DNA from: Archangium violaceum Cb vi76
Lineage (GTDB): Bacteria; Myxococcota; Myxococcia; Myxococcales; Myxococcaceae
Assembly (NCBI RefSeq): GCF_000733295.1
Contig: NZ_JPMI01000121.1
Coordinates: 1 to 54,355, forward strand
Length of the DNA stretch: 54,355 bases
Reading direction: 5' to 3'
Of the stretch, positions 1-7,615 are shown in pieces. Each line of letters begins with the position of its first letter. The first letter of the stretch is position 1. Position numbers and translations under genes: made by a program. The notes beneath the pieces are model-generated. The model saw only the letters and a list, made by a program, of their open reading frames with translations, had not been told where the DNA came from and did no database searches.

Positions 1-117
1 GGCCATGGGTTGCTGGAGTTGGTAGCTGCCCGCCATCTGCTGTTGCTGGGCGTTGGCTGTTCCCGCCGCTGCCCAGGCCATCGCCGCTATCGCGGCCGCC
101 AGGATGCTCTCGCGCAT
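1..117 (-). CDS. Secreted protein, N-terminal fragment cut by window edge
   Basis: The reverse strand opens with ATG at 117 and stays open to base 1 (39 codons). The peptide begins MRESILAAAIAAMAWAAAG and continues TANAQQQQMAGSYQLQQPM, a Sec-type signal peptide with probable cleavage after the ANA motif, then a Gln-rich mature start. A good Shine-Dalgarno, GAGGAAGG, lies about 7 bases upstream of the ATG on the reverse strand. The rest lies outside the window, so no function can be given. It is transcribed divergently from the desaturase gene at 247. Confidence 0.72.
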   Translation of the reverse strand, partial: MRESILAAAIAAMAWAAAGTANAQQQQMAGSYQLQQPMA

Positions 118-246
118 GTCCGCACCTTCCTCGGTGTTGATGTAGCCACGAGTCGTTGCGGAGGCCATGCGCGGGGGCATGGAATGGATTCGCGAGCCCC
201 CCGCAACCGCCGCCACCTCTTCCGGTACTCCCGGGTGGAGGTGGTC

Positions 247-1158
247 ATGTCTGGTGGAAACACGGTGCGCCCGGGTGACGGGCAGGTGCGGTGGAACCCG
301 GCGAAATCGCTGTGGTTCGGGCTCGTGTCGCTGGTGGCGGTGGTGGGGGCGGTACCTACCTTCACCCCCTCGGCCTTCGGACTTTTCGTGGGGAGCACGG
401 CCCTGACGCTGTGCGCGGGGCACTCGGTGGGAATCCACCGGGGCCTCATCCATCGCTCCTACCGGGTGCCGGTGTGGCTGGAGTACGCGCTCACCTACCT
501 GGGAGTGCTGGTGGGCCTGGATGGGCCTCGCGCGCTGGTGCGCATGCACAACACGCGGGACTTCCAGCAGAACGAGCCCTGGTGCCACGACTACTTCGCG
601 CACCGGCAGCCCATGTGGCGCGACTACTTCTGGAATCTGCACTGCCGCTTCGAGTTCGCCCGGCCCTTCGAGCCCCGGGTGGACGAGCAGGTGGAGGCGG
701 ATGCCTTCTACGGGTTCCTTCAGCGTACCTGGATGTTGCAGCAACTGCCCTGGGCGGTGCTGTTCCTGGCGGTGGGCGGGTTGCCCTGGCTGGTGTGGGG
801 GAGCTTCGTGCGCGTGGCGGTCAGTGTGACGGGCCACTGGCTCGTGGGTTACGTGGCGCACCGGCACGGCTATCAGGATTGGCACAACGAGGGCGCGGCG
901 GTGCAGGGCTTCAACAACCTGCTGTTCGGCGCGCTGAGCATGGGCGAGGGCTGGCACAACAACCACCACACGTTCCCGCGCTCGGCGCGGCTGGGAATCC
1001 GCTGGTGGGAACTGGATCTGGGGTGGGGGTTCCTCTCGCTGCTGCGCGCACTGGGGCTGGCCACTGAGGTTCTCGAGCCGGGTGAGCAGTCGCTCGCGCA
1101 CCACGCCCGGTCGCTTCCTTCGGAGAGCGCGTGTATGTCCCCTCTGCCTTCAAGGTAG
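247..1158 (+). CDS. Acyl-CoA desaturase-like membrane di-iron protein
   Basis: Membrane fatty acid desaturase family, about 303 aa; members introduce double bonds into acyl chains at the cytoplasmic membrane using a di-iron centre. Several hydrophobic segments surround histidine clusters: box 1 is H64-x4-H69 (HRGLIH) and box 3 is WHNNHH near the C-terminus, followed by TFP as in delta-9 desaturases. The expected box 2 (HxxHH) is instead MHNTRD at residues 100-105, followed by CHDYFAHR, so the family is clear but this is a divergent branch and the substrate cannot be stated. The start was chosen at 247 because GGTGGAGG lies just upstream; the frame is open further upstream but that peptide does not look coding. 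It converges on the gene at 1224-2288. Confidence 0.85.
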   Translation: MSGGNTVRPGDGQVRWNPAKSLWFGLVSLVAVVGAVPTFTPSAFGLFVGSTALTLCAGHSVGIHRGLIHRSYRVPVWLEYALTYLGVLVGLDGPRALVRMHNTRDFQQNEPWCHDYFAHRQPMWRDYFWNLHCRFEFARPFEPRVDEQVEADAFYGFLQRTWMLQQLPWAVLFLAVGGLPWLVWGSFVRVAVSVTGHWLVGYVAHRHGYQDWHNEGAAVQGFNNLLFGALSMGEGWHNNHHTFPRSARLGIRWWELDLGWGFLSLLRALGLATEVLEPGEQSLAHHARSLPSESACMSPLPSR

Positions 1159-1223
1159 GGGAATGATGTGTGAGGGGGTGGCCGCCGCTCACCCGTTCTG
1201 GCGAAGGTCTTTCCCGCGTCAAC

Positions 1224-2288
1224 TCACTTCGGCCAGAACGTCACCGCCCGCGCGTTCTCCGAACTCCAGACGAGCTTCTTCCCCCGGTACATGCGCGGAT
1301 GTCCGCCGGAGTCCGCGAGTGAGATGAGCAGGAATGGCCCCCGTGATTGGATGCTGACCAGGTCGTTCTCTCGAAACGTGTGACTGGGAAGTGCGACTGC
1401 CTTTCCCTTGTCCACCCTTCGCAGCAGACCGGTCGCCAGCAATTCCTCTCCGAAGGGCGTGCCCCAGACCGCCAGGGTGTAGCCACCACGCACCAACGCT
1501 GCCCACTCGCCATCGGGCTGCTCGGGCGTGAGCGCATACAGTTGGTCCAGCAGTTGGTCGTCTTCGATTTCCCTGGGCGCGAAGCGCGGATCCAGTACTC
1601 GGCTCGATCGTTCACCCAATTCCTTGCGCAGCGGCAGGACGCCGGTGCCCGAGGACTCGTCGCTCGCCTTCATGTCCAGTCGCGTCCACGCCCCTTCCCG
1701 CCAGGCGAAGGCATGGGCCAACAGCGGGCGGCTCGTGGTGCCAGTGAATCCGAATCGGATGACGTTTCCATCCACCTCCATCGCGCCTGTTCGTTCCTGT
1801 TCCGGGGTGGGCTTCTGAACGGTGAGCCCGAGCAGCCTTCCCTTGGCATCGAAGCCGAACTCGATGAGCTCACCCGAACCGGGCAGGGGGAGTTCCTCGG
1901 CATTGCCCGTCGCCAGGTCCACGAGGAACAGGCGGTCACGGAACGCGGGGGAGGGGAACTTCTCCGGGAACGTGGGCTTGCCCACCACGGGCTGGCTGAC
2001 TCCCCCGCGCCAGAATCGCGCCACGCCCTGCTTGCCATCCCGGCTCAGCGCGGTGCTCGCGCCCTGGCATTCCACCGCGAGCTTCGTGATGACCCGGCGC
2101 GCCGAGGTGAGGGCATTGACCTGGGCCCACTCGCAGCCATCACTCGCGGGTTCGAGCAGCGACAGGGTGGCATCGGTCACCGCGGGCGCCGGTGCCGCCT
2201 TCTCCGTCTTGGCGGGGCGTTCCTCCTGCGCGTGGGTCACGGGTCCGAGCAACAGCGAGGCGAGCAGGAGGTGTTGGAAGGTCTTCAC
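1224..2288 (-). CDS. Secreted protein of unknown function
   Basis: 354 aa starting at a GTG. The N-terminus MKTFQHLLLASLLLGPVTHA is a signal peptide, so the product is probably periplasmic or secreted. The mature part is an Ala/Lys/Pro-rich linker (about 22-38) followed by a mostly beta-looking region with repeated short strands and Gly turns (LVDLATGNAEELPLPGSG, LLGLTVQKP), reminiscent of beta-propeller or WD-like blades, but I recognise no family or catalytic motif. It starts 9 bases after the stop of the metallo-beta-lactamase-fold gene, with a GAGGG Shine-Dalgarno overlapping that stop, so the two are probably co-transcribed. Confidence 0.72.
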   Translation of the reverse strand: MKTFQHLLLASLLLGPVTHAQEERPAKTEKAAPAPAVTDATLSLLEPASDGCEWAQVNALTSARRVITKLAVECQGASTALSRDGKQGVARFWRGGVSQPVVGKPTFPEKFPSPAFRDRLFLVDLATGNAEELPLPGSGELIEFGFDAKGRLLGLTVQKPTPEQERTGAMEVDGNVIRFGFTGTTSRPLLAHAFAWREGAWTRLDMKASDESSGTGVLPLRKELGERSSRVLDPRFAPREIEDDQLLDQLYALTPEQPDGEWAALVRGGYTLAVWGTPFGEELLATGLLRRVDKGKAVALPSHTFRENDLVSIQSRGPFLLISLADSGGHPRMYRGKKLVWSSENARAVTFWPK

Positions 2289-2297
2289 GTGTGTCCC

Positions 2298-3059
2298 TCA
2301 GTTCGCCGCGAAGTCGCGGAGCGGTGCGAACCCGGGCAGCACCCCGGTGTGCGAGAAGACGATCTGCTTCACCTCCTCGGGCTTCAGCTTCGCCGCCAGC
2401 GCCTTCAACGACGCACGGTTCTGTTCCACATCATCCGTCACCGGCCACTTGGCGCTCACGAGTTTGCCCTCCTTCGTCGCGTCCGCGCTGTCACCCAGGA
2501 AGAGCACTCCGTTGACGAGGTACGCCGCGCTGCCCTGGGTGTGGCCGGGGATGGACAACACCCGGATGGACAGGTTGCCCATCTGGATCGTCTCGCCGTC
2601 CTTCAGCGGGCGGGTGACGCGTGCCTGACGATCGGTGGGCGGCAGGTGCCGCAGGATGGGGCTGTTGCTGCGGGCCTTTCCCTCCGCGATGGGCACGTCC
2701 GCCTCGAGCGCCATCACCTCGGCCTTCGGGAAGAGGTGGCACCCGGCGATGTGGTCCGCGTGCCCGTGCGTGAGGAGGATGGCCTTCACCGCGTCCGGCC
2801 CGAGGCCGCGCCGCTTCAGCTCGGCCAGGACGATCTTCCCCTCGGAGTCATTGCCCGAGTCGATGAGCACCACCGCGCCCTCCCCGGCGTCGAGCACGTC
2901 CACGCTGACGTGGCCGTCCTTCACCACCCGGGCGAAGCCCTCCAGCTCCCGTCCATCCGGAATCTCGCCGTTGCCAGCGAACATGACCACGAACAGCGCC
3001 ACCCCCCCCAACACGGGGATGAGCAGGAGCAGACCGGCGATCTTCAACACGCGCTTCAT
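2298..3059 (-). CDS. Membrane-anchored metallo-beta-lactamase-fold hydrolase
   Basis: About 253 aa. An N-terminal hydrophobic anchor (VLKIAGLLLLIPVLGGVALFVVMFA) is followed by an MBL-fold domain. Visible metal-binding elements are THGHADH (HxHxDH), the later His in PGHTQGS, the Asp in LGDSAD and the terminal SHTG. Family members are zinc hydrolases; the glyoxalase-II-like spacing fits a small hydrolase, but the substrate is unknown. The ATG at 3059 is preferred over the GTG at 3065, because the GAGGTG around that GTG forms the Shine-Dalgarno for the ATG. It is upstream of and probably co-transcribed with the secreted protein at 1224-2288, and divergent from the YbaN-type gene at 3123. Confidence 0.87.
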   Translation of the reverse strand: MKRVLKIAGLLLLIPVLGGVALFVVMFAGNGEIPDGRELEGFARVVKDGHVSVDVLDAGEGAVVLIDSGNDSEGKIVLAELKRRGLGPDAVKAILLTHGHADHIAGCHLFPKAEVMALEADVPIAEGKARSNSPILRHLPPTDRQARVTRPLKDGETIQMGNLSIRVLSIPGHTQGSAAYLVNGVLFLGDSADATKEGKLVSAKWPVTDDVEQNRASLKALAAKLKPEEVKQIVFSHTGVLPGFAPLRDFAAN

Positions 3060-3122
3060 CGTCACCTCGAGCGGCCCAAGGGGCCGGTGGAACAGTACCC
3101 CAGAGTGCTATAAGGCGCGGCC

Positions 3123-3554
3123 ATGCCGGGGGATGCATCCATGCAGCGGGGACAGCCGGACACCGGCCAGGCGGAGACCTCCCGCTTCCGGTACGCCTTC
3201 ATGGCGATCGGGTTCGTCTGTGTCGGACTCGGGATGCTGGGCGCGTTCCTGCCAGTGCTGCCGACGACGCCCTTCCTGCTCGTCGCGTTGTGGGCGTTCT
3301 CGCGCAGTTCCCGCCGTTTCCACCATTGGTTGTACTCGCACCCCCGTTTCGGGCCCCGGCTCCGGGAGTGGCACGAGCACGGCACCATCCCGGTGAAGGT
3401 GAAGGTGAGCGCGGTCTCCGCGATGGCCCTCAGCTTCGGCTTCATGGCCTTCGTCGCGCGGGTGAAATGGCCCGTGCTCGCGGCAACCGGGGTGTTCATG
3501 CTCGTCGGCGCCACGTACGTGCTCAGCCGCCCGAGCCGCCCGCCCGGGCCGTGA
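3123..3554 (+). CDS. YbaN family (DUF454) inner membrane protein
   Basis: 143 aa. The core matches the small YbaN/DUF454 membrane family: a first helix (YAFMAIGFVCVGLGMLGAFLPVLPTTPFLLVALWAFSRSS), with the characteristic LGxxGxxLPxLPTTPFLLxAxxxFxRSS pattern, then HPxFGPxxxxWxxxxxIP and a paired C-terminal hydrophobic segment. Function is not established for the family. A weak AAGG lies 7 bases before the ATG; a second ATG (codon 7, 3141) is possible. It is a single gene upstream of the sigma operon, with about 80 bases between. Confidence 0.85.
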   Translation: MPGDASMQRGQPDTGQAETSRFRYAFMAIGFVCVGLGMLGAFLPVLPTTPFLLVALWAFSRSSRRFHHWLYSHPRFGPRLREWHEHGTIPVKVKVSAVSAMALSFGFMAFVARVKWPVLAATGVFMLVGATYVLSRPSRPPGP

Positions 3555-3632
3555 GGCCGTGTCCGCTTTTTCCGGGGCATTTCGTTGTACGGGTGAATGC
3601 TCCAGGAAACCTCATGCCTCCTTCTTCCCACC

Positions 3633-4151
3633 ATGAGCGCGCCGCCACGTGAGGGTGCGTCGGCCACCGTCACGGCCGCGTATCGCCAATACTTCCCCCT
3701 GCTCCAGAACAAGTGCGCCCGGGCCCTCGGAGACGCGGCGGAGGCGGAGGAGGTGGCCCAGGAGTCCTTCATCCGCCTGTGGCGCTCCGGCATGGCCCAG
3801 CGCCCCGTGCGCGAGGTGGTGCCCTGGCTCTACCGGGTGAGCACCCGGCTGCTCATCGACAGGCTCCGCGTCCGCCAGCGCCGCCGGCCGGTGGAGATGT
3901 CCGCCGCGCTGCAGGACACCACCGCCCACCCCGCCCCCAGCATCGAGTCCGTGCTGCAGGTGCGCCAGCTCCTCCAGTCCCTGGCCTCCAGCCTCCCCGC
4001 CGAGGAGCTCGAGGTGGCGCTGCTGCACCGGGTGGACGGCCTCACCCAGACGGAGATCGGCGAAGTCACCAGCCTGTCGGATCGCACCGTGCGCCGCATC
4101 CTCACCCGCCTCGAGGCGCGGCTGGGGCCCTGGCGCGAGGAGGAACGATGA
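3633..4151 (+). CDS. ECF-type RNA polymerase sigma factor
   Basis: About 172 aa from the ATG at 3633 (MSAPP); an in-frame ATG at 3597 would add 12 residues, and neither has a strong Shine-Dalgarno. Region sigma-2 is visible as a helix ending in EVAQESFIRLWRSG followed by VPWLYRVSTRLLIDRLR; region sigma-4 is LPAEELEVALLHRVDGLTQTEIGEVTSLSDRTVRRIL, a helix-turn-helix that would contact the -35 element. No sigma-3 region is present, as expected for ECF factors. The stop overlaps the next gene's ATG (ATGA at 4148-4151), and that gene encodes a ZAS-type anti-sigma factor, so this sigma is probably held inactive at the membrane until a signal arrives. Confidence 0.9.
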   Translation: MSAPPREGASATVTAAYRQYFPLLQNKCARALGDAAEAEEVAQESFIRLWRSGMAQRPVREVVPWLYRVSTRLLIDRLRVRQRRRPVEMSAALQDTTAHPAPSIESVLQVRQLLQSLASSLPAEELEVALLHRVDGLTQTEIGEVTSLSDRTVRRILTRLEARLGPWREEER

Positions 4152-4843
4152 GCACCTCCCACCCTTCCTTCCTGGCGCTGGATCGCGCCGCGCTCGGGGA
4201 CATGACGGAGGAGGTGAGGGCCCACCTCGCTTCTTGTCCCCGCTGTGCCGGGCATGTCGACTCCCTGGGCCGGCCTCCACCGGTGCCGTCCTGGGCCGTG
4301 GCGCTCGCCAACGAGCCGCCTCGCCGTGCTCCCTCGCTCCTGGCCCGAATGGCGCCCTGGGGCATGGCGGCGCTCGCGGCGGGGCTCGCACTGGTGCTGT
4401 GGGTGCCTCGGACGGCGACGGAGACGCTTCCGGCCCCGATGGCCGGCCTGCGCAGCAAGGGCAGCCCGGCCGTGGCCCTCTACGTGAAGACCGGGGACGC
4501 GGTGCGCCTGTGGGACGGCGAGTCCCCGGTGGCCGGGGGAGACCTGCTGCGCCTCAAGGTCATGCCCGAGGGCTTCACCTGGCTCACCGTGGCCGCGGCC
4601 GAGGGGGACTCCTGGCAGGTGCTTCATGAGGGCCCGGTGCCCGAACGGGGCGAGACCCTCCTGCCCACCAGTTGGCGGGTGGAGCCCGGCGAGCAGCCCG
4701 AGCGGCTCCTCGTCGTCCTCGGCCACGCGCCCGTTCCCACCGGCTCCCTGGCCTCGCTCCACGAAGAGCCCACGCGCAACGAGTCGCTGTGGGTCCTTCC
4801 GCTCTCCCTCTCCAAACCCTCTTCGCAGCCCGCTTCGCCATGA
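4148..4843 (+). CDS. Zinc-type (ZAS) transmembrane anti-sigma factor
   Basis: 231 aa. Residues near 20-32 contain HLASCPRC, the HxxxCxxC motif of ZAS anti-sigma domains that clamp ECF sigma factors in the cytoplasm. One transmembrane helix follows at about 75-92 (WGMAALAAGLALVLWVP). The remaining ~140 residues are predicted periplasmic and include ALYVKTGDAVRLWDGESPVAGGDLLRLKV, resembling a DUF4384-like sensor module. Translation is coupled to both neighbours by ATGA overlaps (4148-4151 with the sigma gene and 4840-4843 with the caspase-like gene), which argues for one mRNA and a shared role. The regulated promoter is not identified. Confidence 0.84.
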   Translation: MSTSHPSFLALDRAALGDMTEEVRAHLASCPRCAGHVDSLGRPPPVPSWAVALANEPPRRAPSLLARMAPWGMAALAAGLALVLWVPRTATETLPAPMAGLRSKGSPAVALYVKTGDAVRLWDGESPVAGGDLLRLKVMPEGFTWLTVAAAEGDSWQVLHEGPVPERGETLLPTSWRVEPGEQPERLLVVLGHAPVPTGSLASLHEEPTRNESLWVLPLSLSKPSSQPASP

Positions 4844-6663
4844 ACGCCCTGCTCGCCCTGACCCTCGTTGCCCTCACCGCGGCTCCGGCCGACACCGGCG
4901 CCCCGCCCGTGAATCGTCTGGCCGTGGTGGTGGGTGCCAACCGCGCCGCTCCCGGACGCACGCCCCTGCGGTTCGCACACCGCGACGCGCGCAACCTCGC
5001 CTCCGTGCTCGTCGAGGCCGGACAGTTCGCCCGGGAGGATGTGCTCGTGCTGGAGGACCCGGAGCCCTCGCGTGTCCTCGCGGCGCTGGACTCCCGGCTG
5101 GAGCGGCTCGGGAAGGAGGGCCGGGAGGGGCTGCTGCTCTTCTATTACTCGGGCCACTCGGATGAGGGGGCGCTCTATCCCAACGGCCAGCCGCTGGCGC
5201 TGAAGGAGCTCCGGGCTCGGCTGGAGGACGGGCGGGCCGCGGTGCGCGTGGGCATCCTCGATGCCTGTCAGGGCGGGAGCTGGACGCGCGCCAAGGGGCT
5301 CACCCCGGCGGCGCCCTTCGCGGTGGAGGTGCCACTGGCCTTGTCCAGCGAGGGCTCGGTGCTGCTCGCCTCCAGCACGGGTCAGGAGGCCTCGCACGAG
5401 ACGGATGCGCTCCAGGGCTCCTTCTTCACCTACCACCTGGTGGCGGGCCTGCGTGGCGCGGCGGACGAGGGCGACGACGGACAGGTGACGGTGGGCGAGG
5501 CCTTCGCCTACGCTCAGCGCCTCACCATCCGCGACACCTCGTTGCACGGCGAGGCGGTGCAGCACCCCAGCTTCGACTTGCGGCTGCGCGGGCGGCAGGA
5601 TCTGCCCCTCACCCGGCTGGCCAGCGCGAGCAGCACGCTCGAGGTGCGGCAGGAGCTGGGCCCCCTGCAGGTCATCCAGTTGCACACCGGACTGGTGGTG
5701 CTGGAGGTGCCCGAGGGCCGGCGTGCCCTGCGCATGGCCCTGCCGGTGGGCCCCTACCTGGTGCGCCGCAGGACGCCAGAGGGGACGTTCGCCCGGGAGC
5801 TCCAGGTGGAGGCCGGCAAGACGGTGACGGTGCACGAGGAGAACCTGGAGCTGGTGGGGGCGCCGGGGCTCGCCGCCAAGCGCTACTCCAAGCCTCTGGC
5901 GGCCACCCTCACCACGCTCCCGGCCGGCACCCATGCGGTGAGCACGAGGGTGTCGGTGGGTTACGGCGAGCAGTGGGTGGGACCGCAGTCCGGCCTCTAC
6001 TCCAGTCCACCGAATCTGGGCGTCGGCTATCGCGTGGGGCTGACGGAGCGGCTGGAGCTGACCGTGTTCGGCTTGCCCGTCGTGAAGCTCAGCCGTCCGC
6101 AGGAGGTGTCGGTGGGGATTCCCTCGCCGAAGCTCTCCTACCGTCTGGGGGAGGTGGGCCGGTTCGAGTGGGTGCCTTCCATGAGTTTCTCGCTCGGCGC
6201 GCAGCCCGGGAAGTGGCCCGAGGGCGTCGGGCTGGAGGCGGCGTTGCGGACGCGGTGGTGGCTCTCGGGCTCCAGCAGCGTGCACATGGGGGCGTCGGTC
6301 CACAGCTACTTCCGCGCTCCCTGGTACGTGCCTCCCTACGTGTACGACTCTCCCCGCCAGGTGAATTCCTCCCTGGGGGCCGGCTACTCCGTGACGCTGG
6401 GCGAGGTGGTGACGTTGGGCATCGGCTTCGGGGTCTCGACCGCCATCTTCCTGGGCCCCCTGCGCCTCGCGGATGGCAGCGTCCATCATTCCAATCCCCT
6501 GGAGCTGCTCACGTACCGCATTGGCGGGAGTGGTGGCTCCCCGTTTCCCCTCCTGTCCATCCACCTCGACGACGTCTGGACCCTCACGGCCGATGCCTCC
6601 GTGTCCTGGGGGAAGAGCAACTCGGGGAACGGCTTCAGTGCCGGCGTGCTCGCCACCTTCTGA
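4840..6663 (+). CDS. Caspase-like (C14) protease fused to a probable beta-barrel domain
   Basis: 607 aa. A signal peptide (MNALLALTLVALTAAPADTG) leads into a caspase/metacaspase p20-like domain: LAVVVGANR opens the core, the catalytic His is H106 in YYSGHSDEG and the catalytic Cys is C143 in DACQGG, both intact. A beta-rich linker near 285-340 (LVVLEVPEGRRALRMALPVGPYLVRR) resembles a PEGA-type module. From about 370 to the C-terminal Phe the sequence alternates short amphipathic strands with Gly/Tyr turns (VSVGYGEQWVG, LGVGYRVGLTERLELTVFG) and ends in TF, as outer membrane barrels do. Being coupled to a sigma/anti-sigma pair, it may cleave the anti-sigma factor or be the operon's effector; that role is inference. 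Confidence 0.83.
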   Translation: MNALLALTLVALTAAPADTGAPPVNRLAVVVGANRAAPGRTPLRFAHRDARNLASVLVEAGQFAREDVLVLEDPEPSRVLAALDSRLERLGKEGREGLLLFYYSGHSDEGALYPNGQPLALKELRARLEDGRAAVRVGILDACQGGSWTRAKGLTPAAPFAVEVPLALSSEGSVLLASSTGQEASHETDALQGSFFTYHLVAGLRGAADEGDDGQVTVGEAFAYAQRLTIRDTSLHGEAVQHPSFDLRLRGRQDLPLTRLASASSTLEVRQELGPLQVIQLHTGLVVLEVPEGRRALRMALPVGPYLVRRRTPEGTFARELQVEAGKTVTVHEENLELVGAPGLAAKRYSKPLAATLTTLPAGTHAVSTRVSVGYGEQWVGPQSGLYSSPPNLGVGYRVGLTERLELTVFGLPVVKLSRPQEVSVGIPSPKLSYRLGEVGRFEWVPSMSFSLGAQPGKWPEGVGLEAALRTRWWLSGSSSVHMGASVHSYFRAPWYVPPYVYDSPRQVNSSLGAGYSVTLGEVVTLGIGFGVSTAIFLGPLRLADGSVHHSNPLELLTYRIGGSGGSPFPLLSIHLDDVWTLTADASVSWGKSNSGNGFSAGVLATF

Positions 6664-6721
6664 GCCGGGCGACGCCGGGGAATCCGCGGGGCCGCCGCGG
6701 TGTGGTAGGGGAGAGCCTCCC

Positions 6722-7615
6722 ATGGCGCCTCCTCCCCGTTATGGCCGTTCCCTGGCCCACAAGGCCCGCCAGCGCACCCCGGGCCACCACTACAACGCGA
6801 GCTTCCTCCCGGCGGCGGACCGCGCGGAGATCCTCGCGTGGCTCGGCGCCCTCCATCCCCTGTGGGAGCAGCGCTACTCCAAGCACTTCCCCCCTCCGCC
6901 GGGGCAGGAGCAGCGGAGGCTGTTGCGGCCGGTGTACTGGCTGGGCAACTGGCAGTTCGCCTGCCTCGACTACTACCGGCCGCCCAAGGGGGTGAAGGAC
7001 CGCTGCGTCAAGGCCGAGCCCTTCCCGGCGGTCCTCCAGCGCCAGGTGGACAAGGTGGAGGAGCTGGCGCGCCGGATGTTCCGCGGCCCGGACATGCCGC
7101 CCCGCTGGCACCTCAACACCTGCCTGGTGAACTTCTACGGCAGCCGCCTGGAGGACGGGCGCTGGGTGGACACCGCGCGCGTGGGCGAGCACAAGGACTT
7201 CGAGCCCGGGCCCGTGGCCTCGCTGTCCTTCGGCGAGCGGGCCCTCATCCAGTTCGTCACCTCCACCCGCCCGGGCGAGCGCGACGAGGTGGTGCTGGAG
7301 CAGTGGCTCGATGATGGGTCGCTCCAGCTCTTCGGGGGCGCGCGCTGGAAGGACCAGACGTTCCACCGGGTGCAGCGGGTGGACACGCGCGCCGGCCACC
7401 AACTTCCGCCCGAGCTGCCGGACTTCAAGACCCGGCGCATCAACCTCACCTTCCGCTACGTGCCGGACGAGCACGTGACGCCCTACGCACAGCTCTCACC
7501 CGAGGCCCGCGAGGACGTGCGGCCCTACATGGAGACGCTCGCCCAGCACAGCGCCTTCTTCCGGAAGGAGCTCGAGCGGGAGCGCGAGGCGCACGCGCCT
7601 CACCACAATCCGTGA
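6722..7615 (+). CDS. AlkB-like 2-oxoglutarate/Fe(II) dioxygenase
   Basis: 297 aa. The AlkB-type jelly-roll signature is present: the HxD iron ligands are H157 and D159 (GEHKDFEPGPVASLSFG), the third ligand is probably H215 (TFHRVQRV), and RINLTFRYV carries the RxNxTxR motif that binds 2-oxoglutarate. AlkB enzymes oxidatively remove alkyl groups from nucleic acid bases; other family members act on proteins, so the substrate is open. A long N-terminal part (1-110) rich in aromatic and basic residues precedes the core. GGGGAGAG lies before the ATG. Its 3' end overlaps the convergent ATPase gene by 16 bases (7600-7615). Confidence 0.85.
   Translation: MAPPPRYGRSLAHKARQRTPGHHYNASFLPAADRAEILAWLGALHPLWEQRYSKHFPPPPGQEQRRLLRPVYWLGNWQFACLDYYRPPKGVKDRCVKAEPFPAVLQRQVDKVEELARRMFRGPDMPPRWHLNTCLVNFYGSRLEDGRWVDTARVGEHKDFEPGPVASLSFGERALIQFVTSTRPGERDEVVLEQWLDDGSLQLFGGARWKDQTFHRVQRVDTRAGHQLPPELPDFKTRRINLTFRYVPDEHVTPYAQLSPEAREDVRPYMETLAQHSAFFRKELEREREAHAPHHNP

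Noticed and set aside
1170-1194. Small inverted repeats GTGAG/CTCAC and GGGTG/CACCC between convergent genes
   Set aside because: Five-base stems with no U-tract are expected by chance in this composition.
1347-3113. 588-codon plus-strand open frame
   Set aside because: It lies opposite two well supported minus-strand genes (signal peptide protein and MBL hydrolase) and its peptide is His/Arg/Gln-rich with no domain, a typical high-GC shadow.
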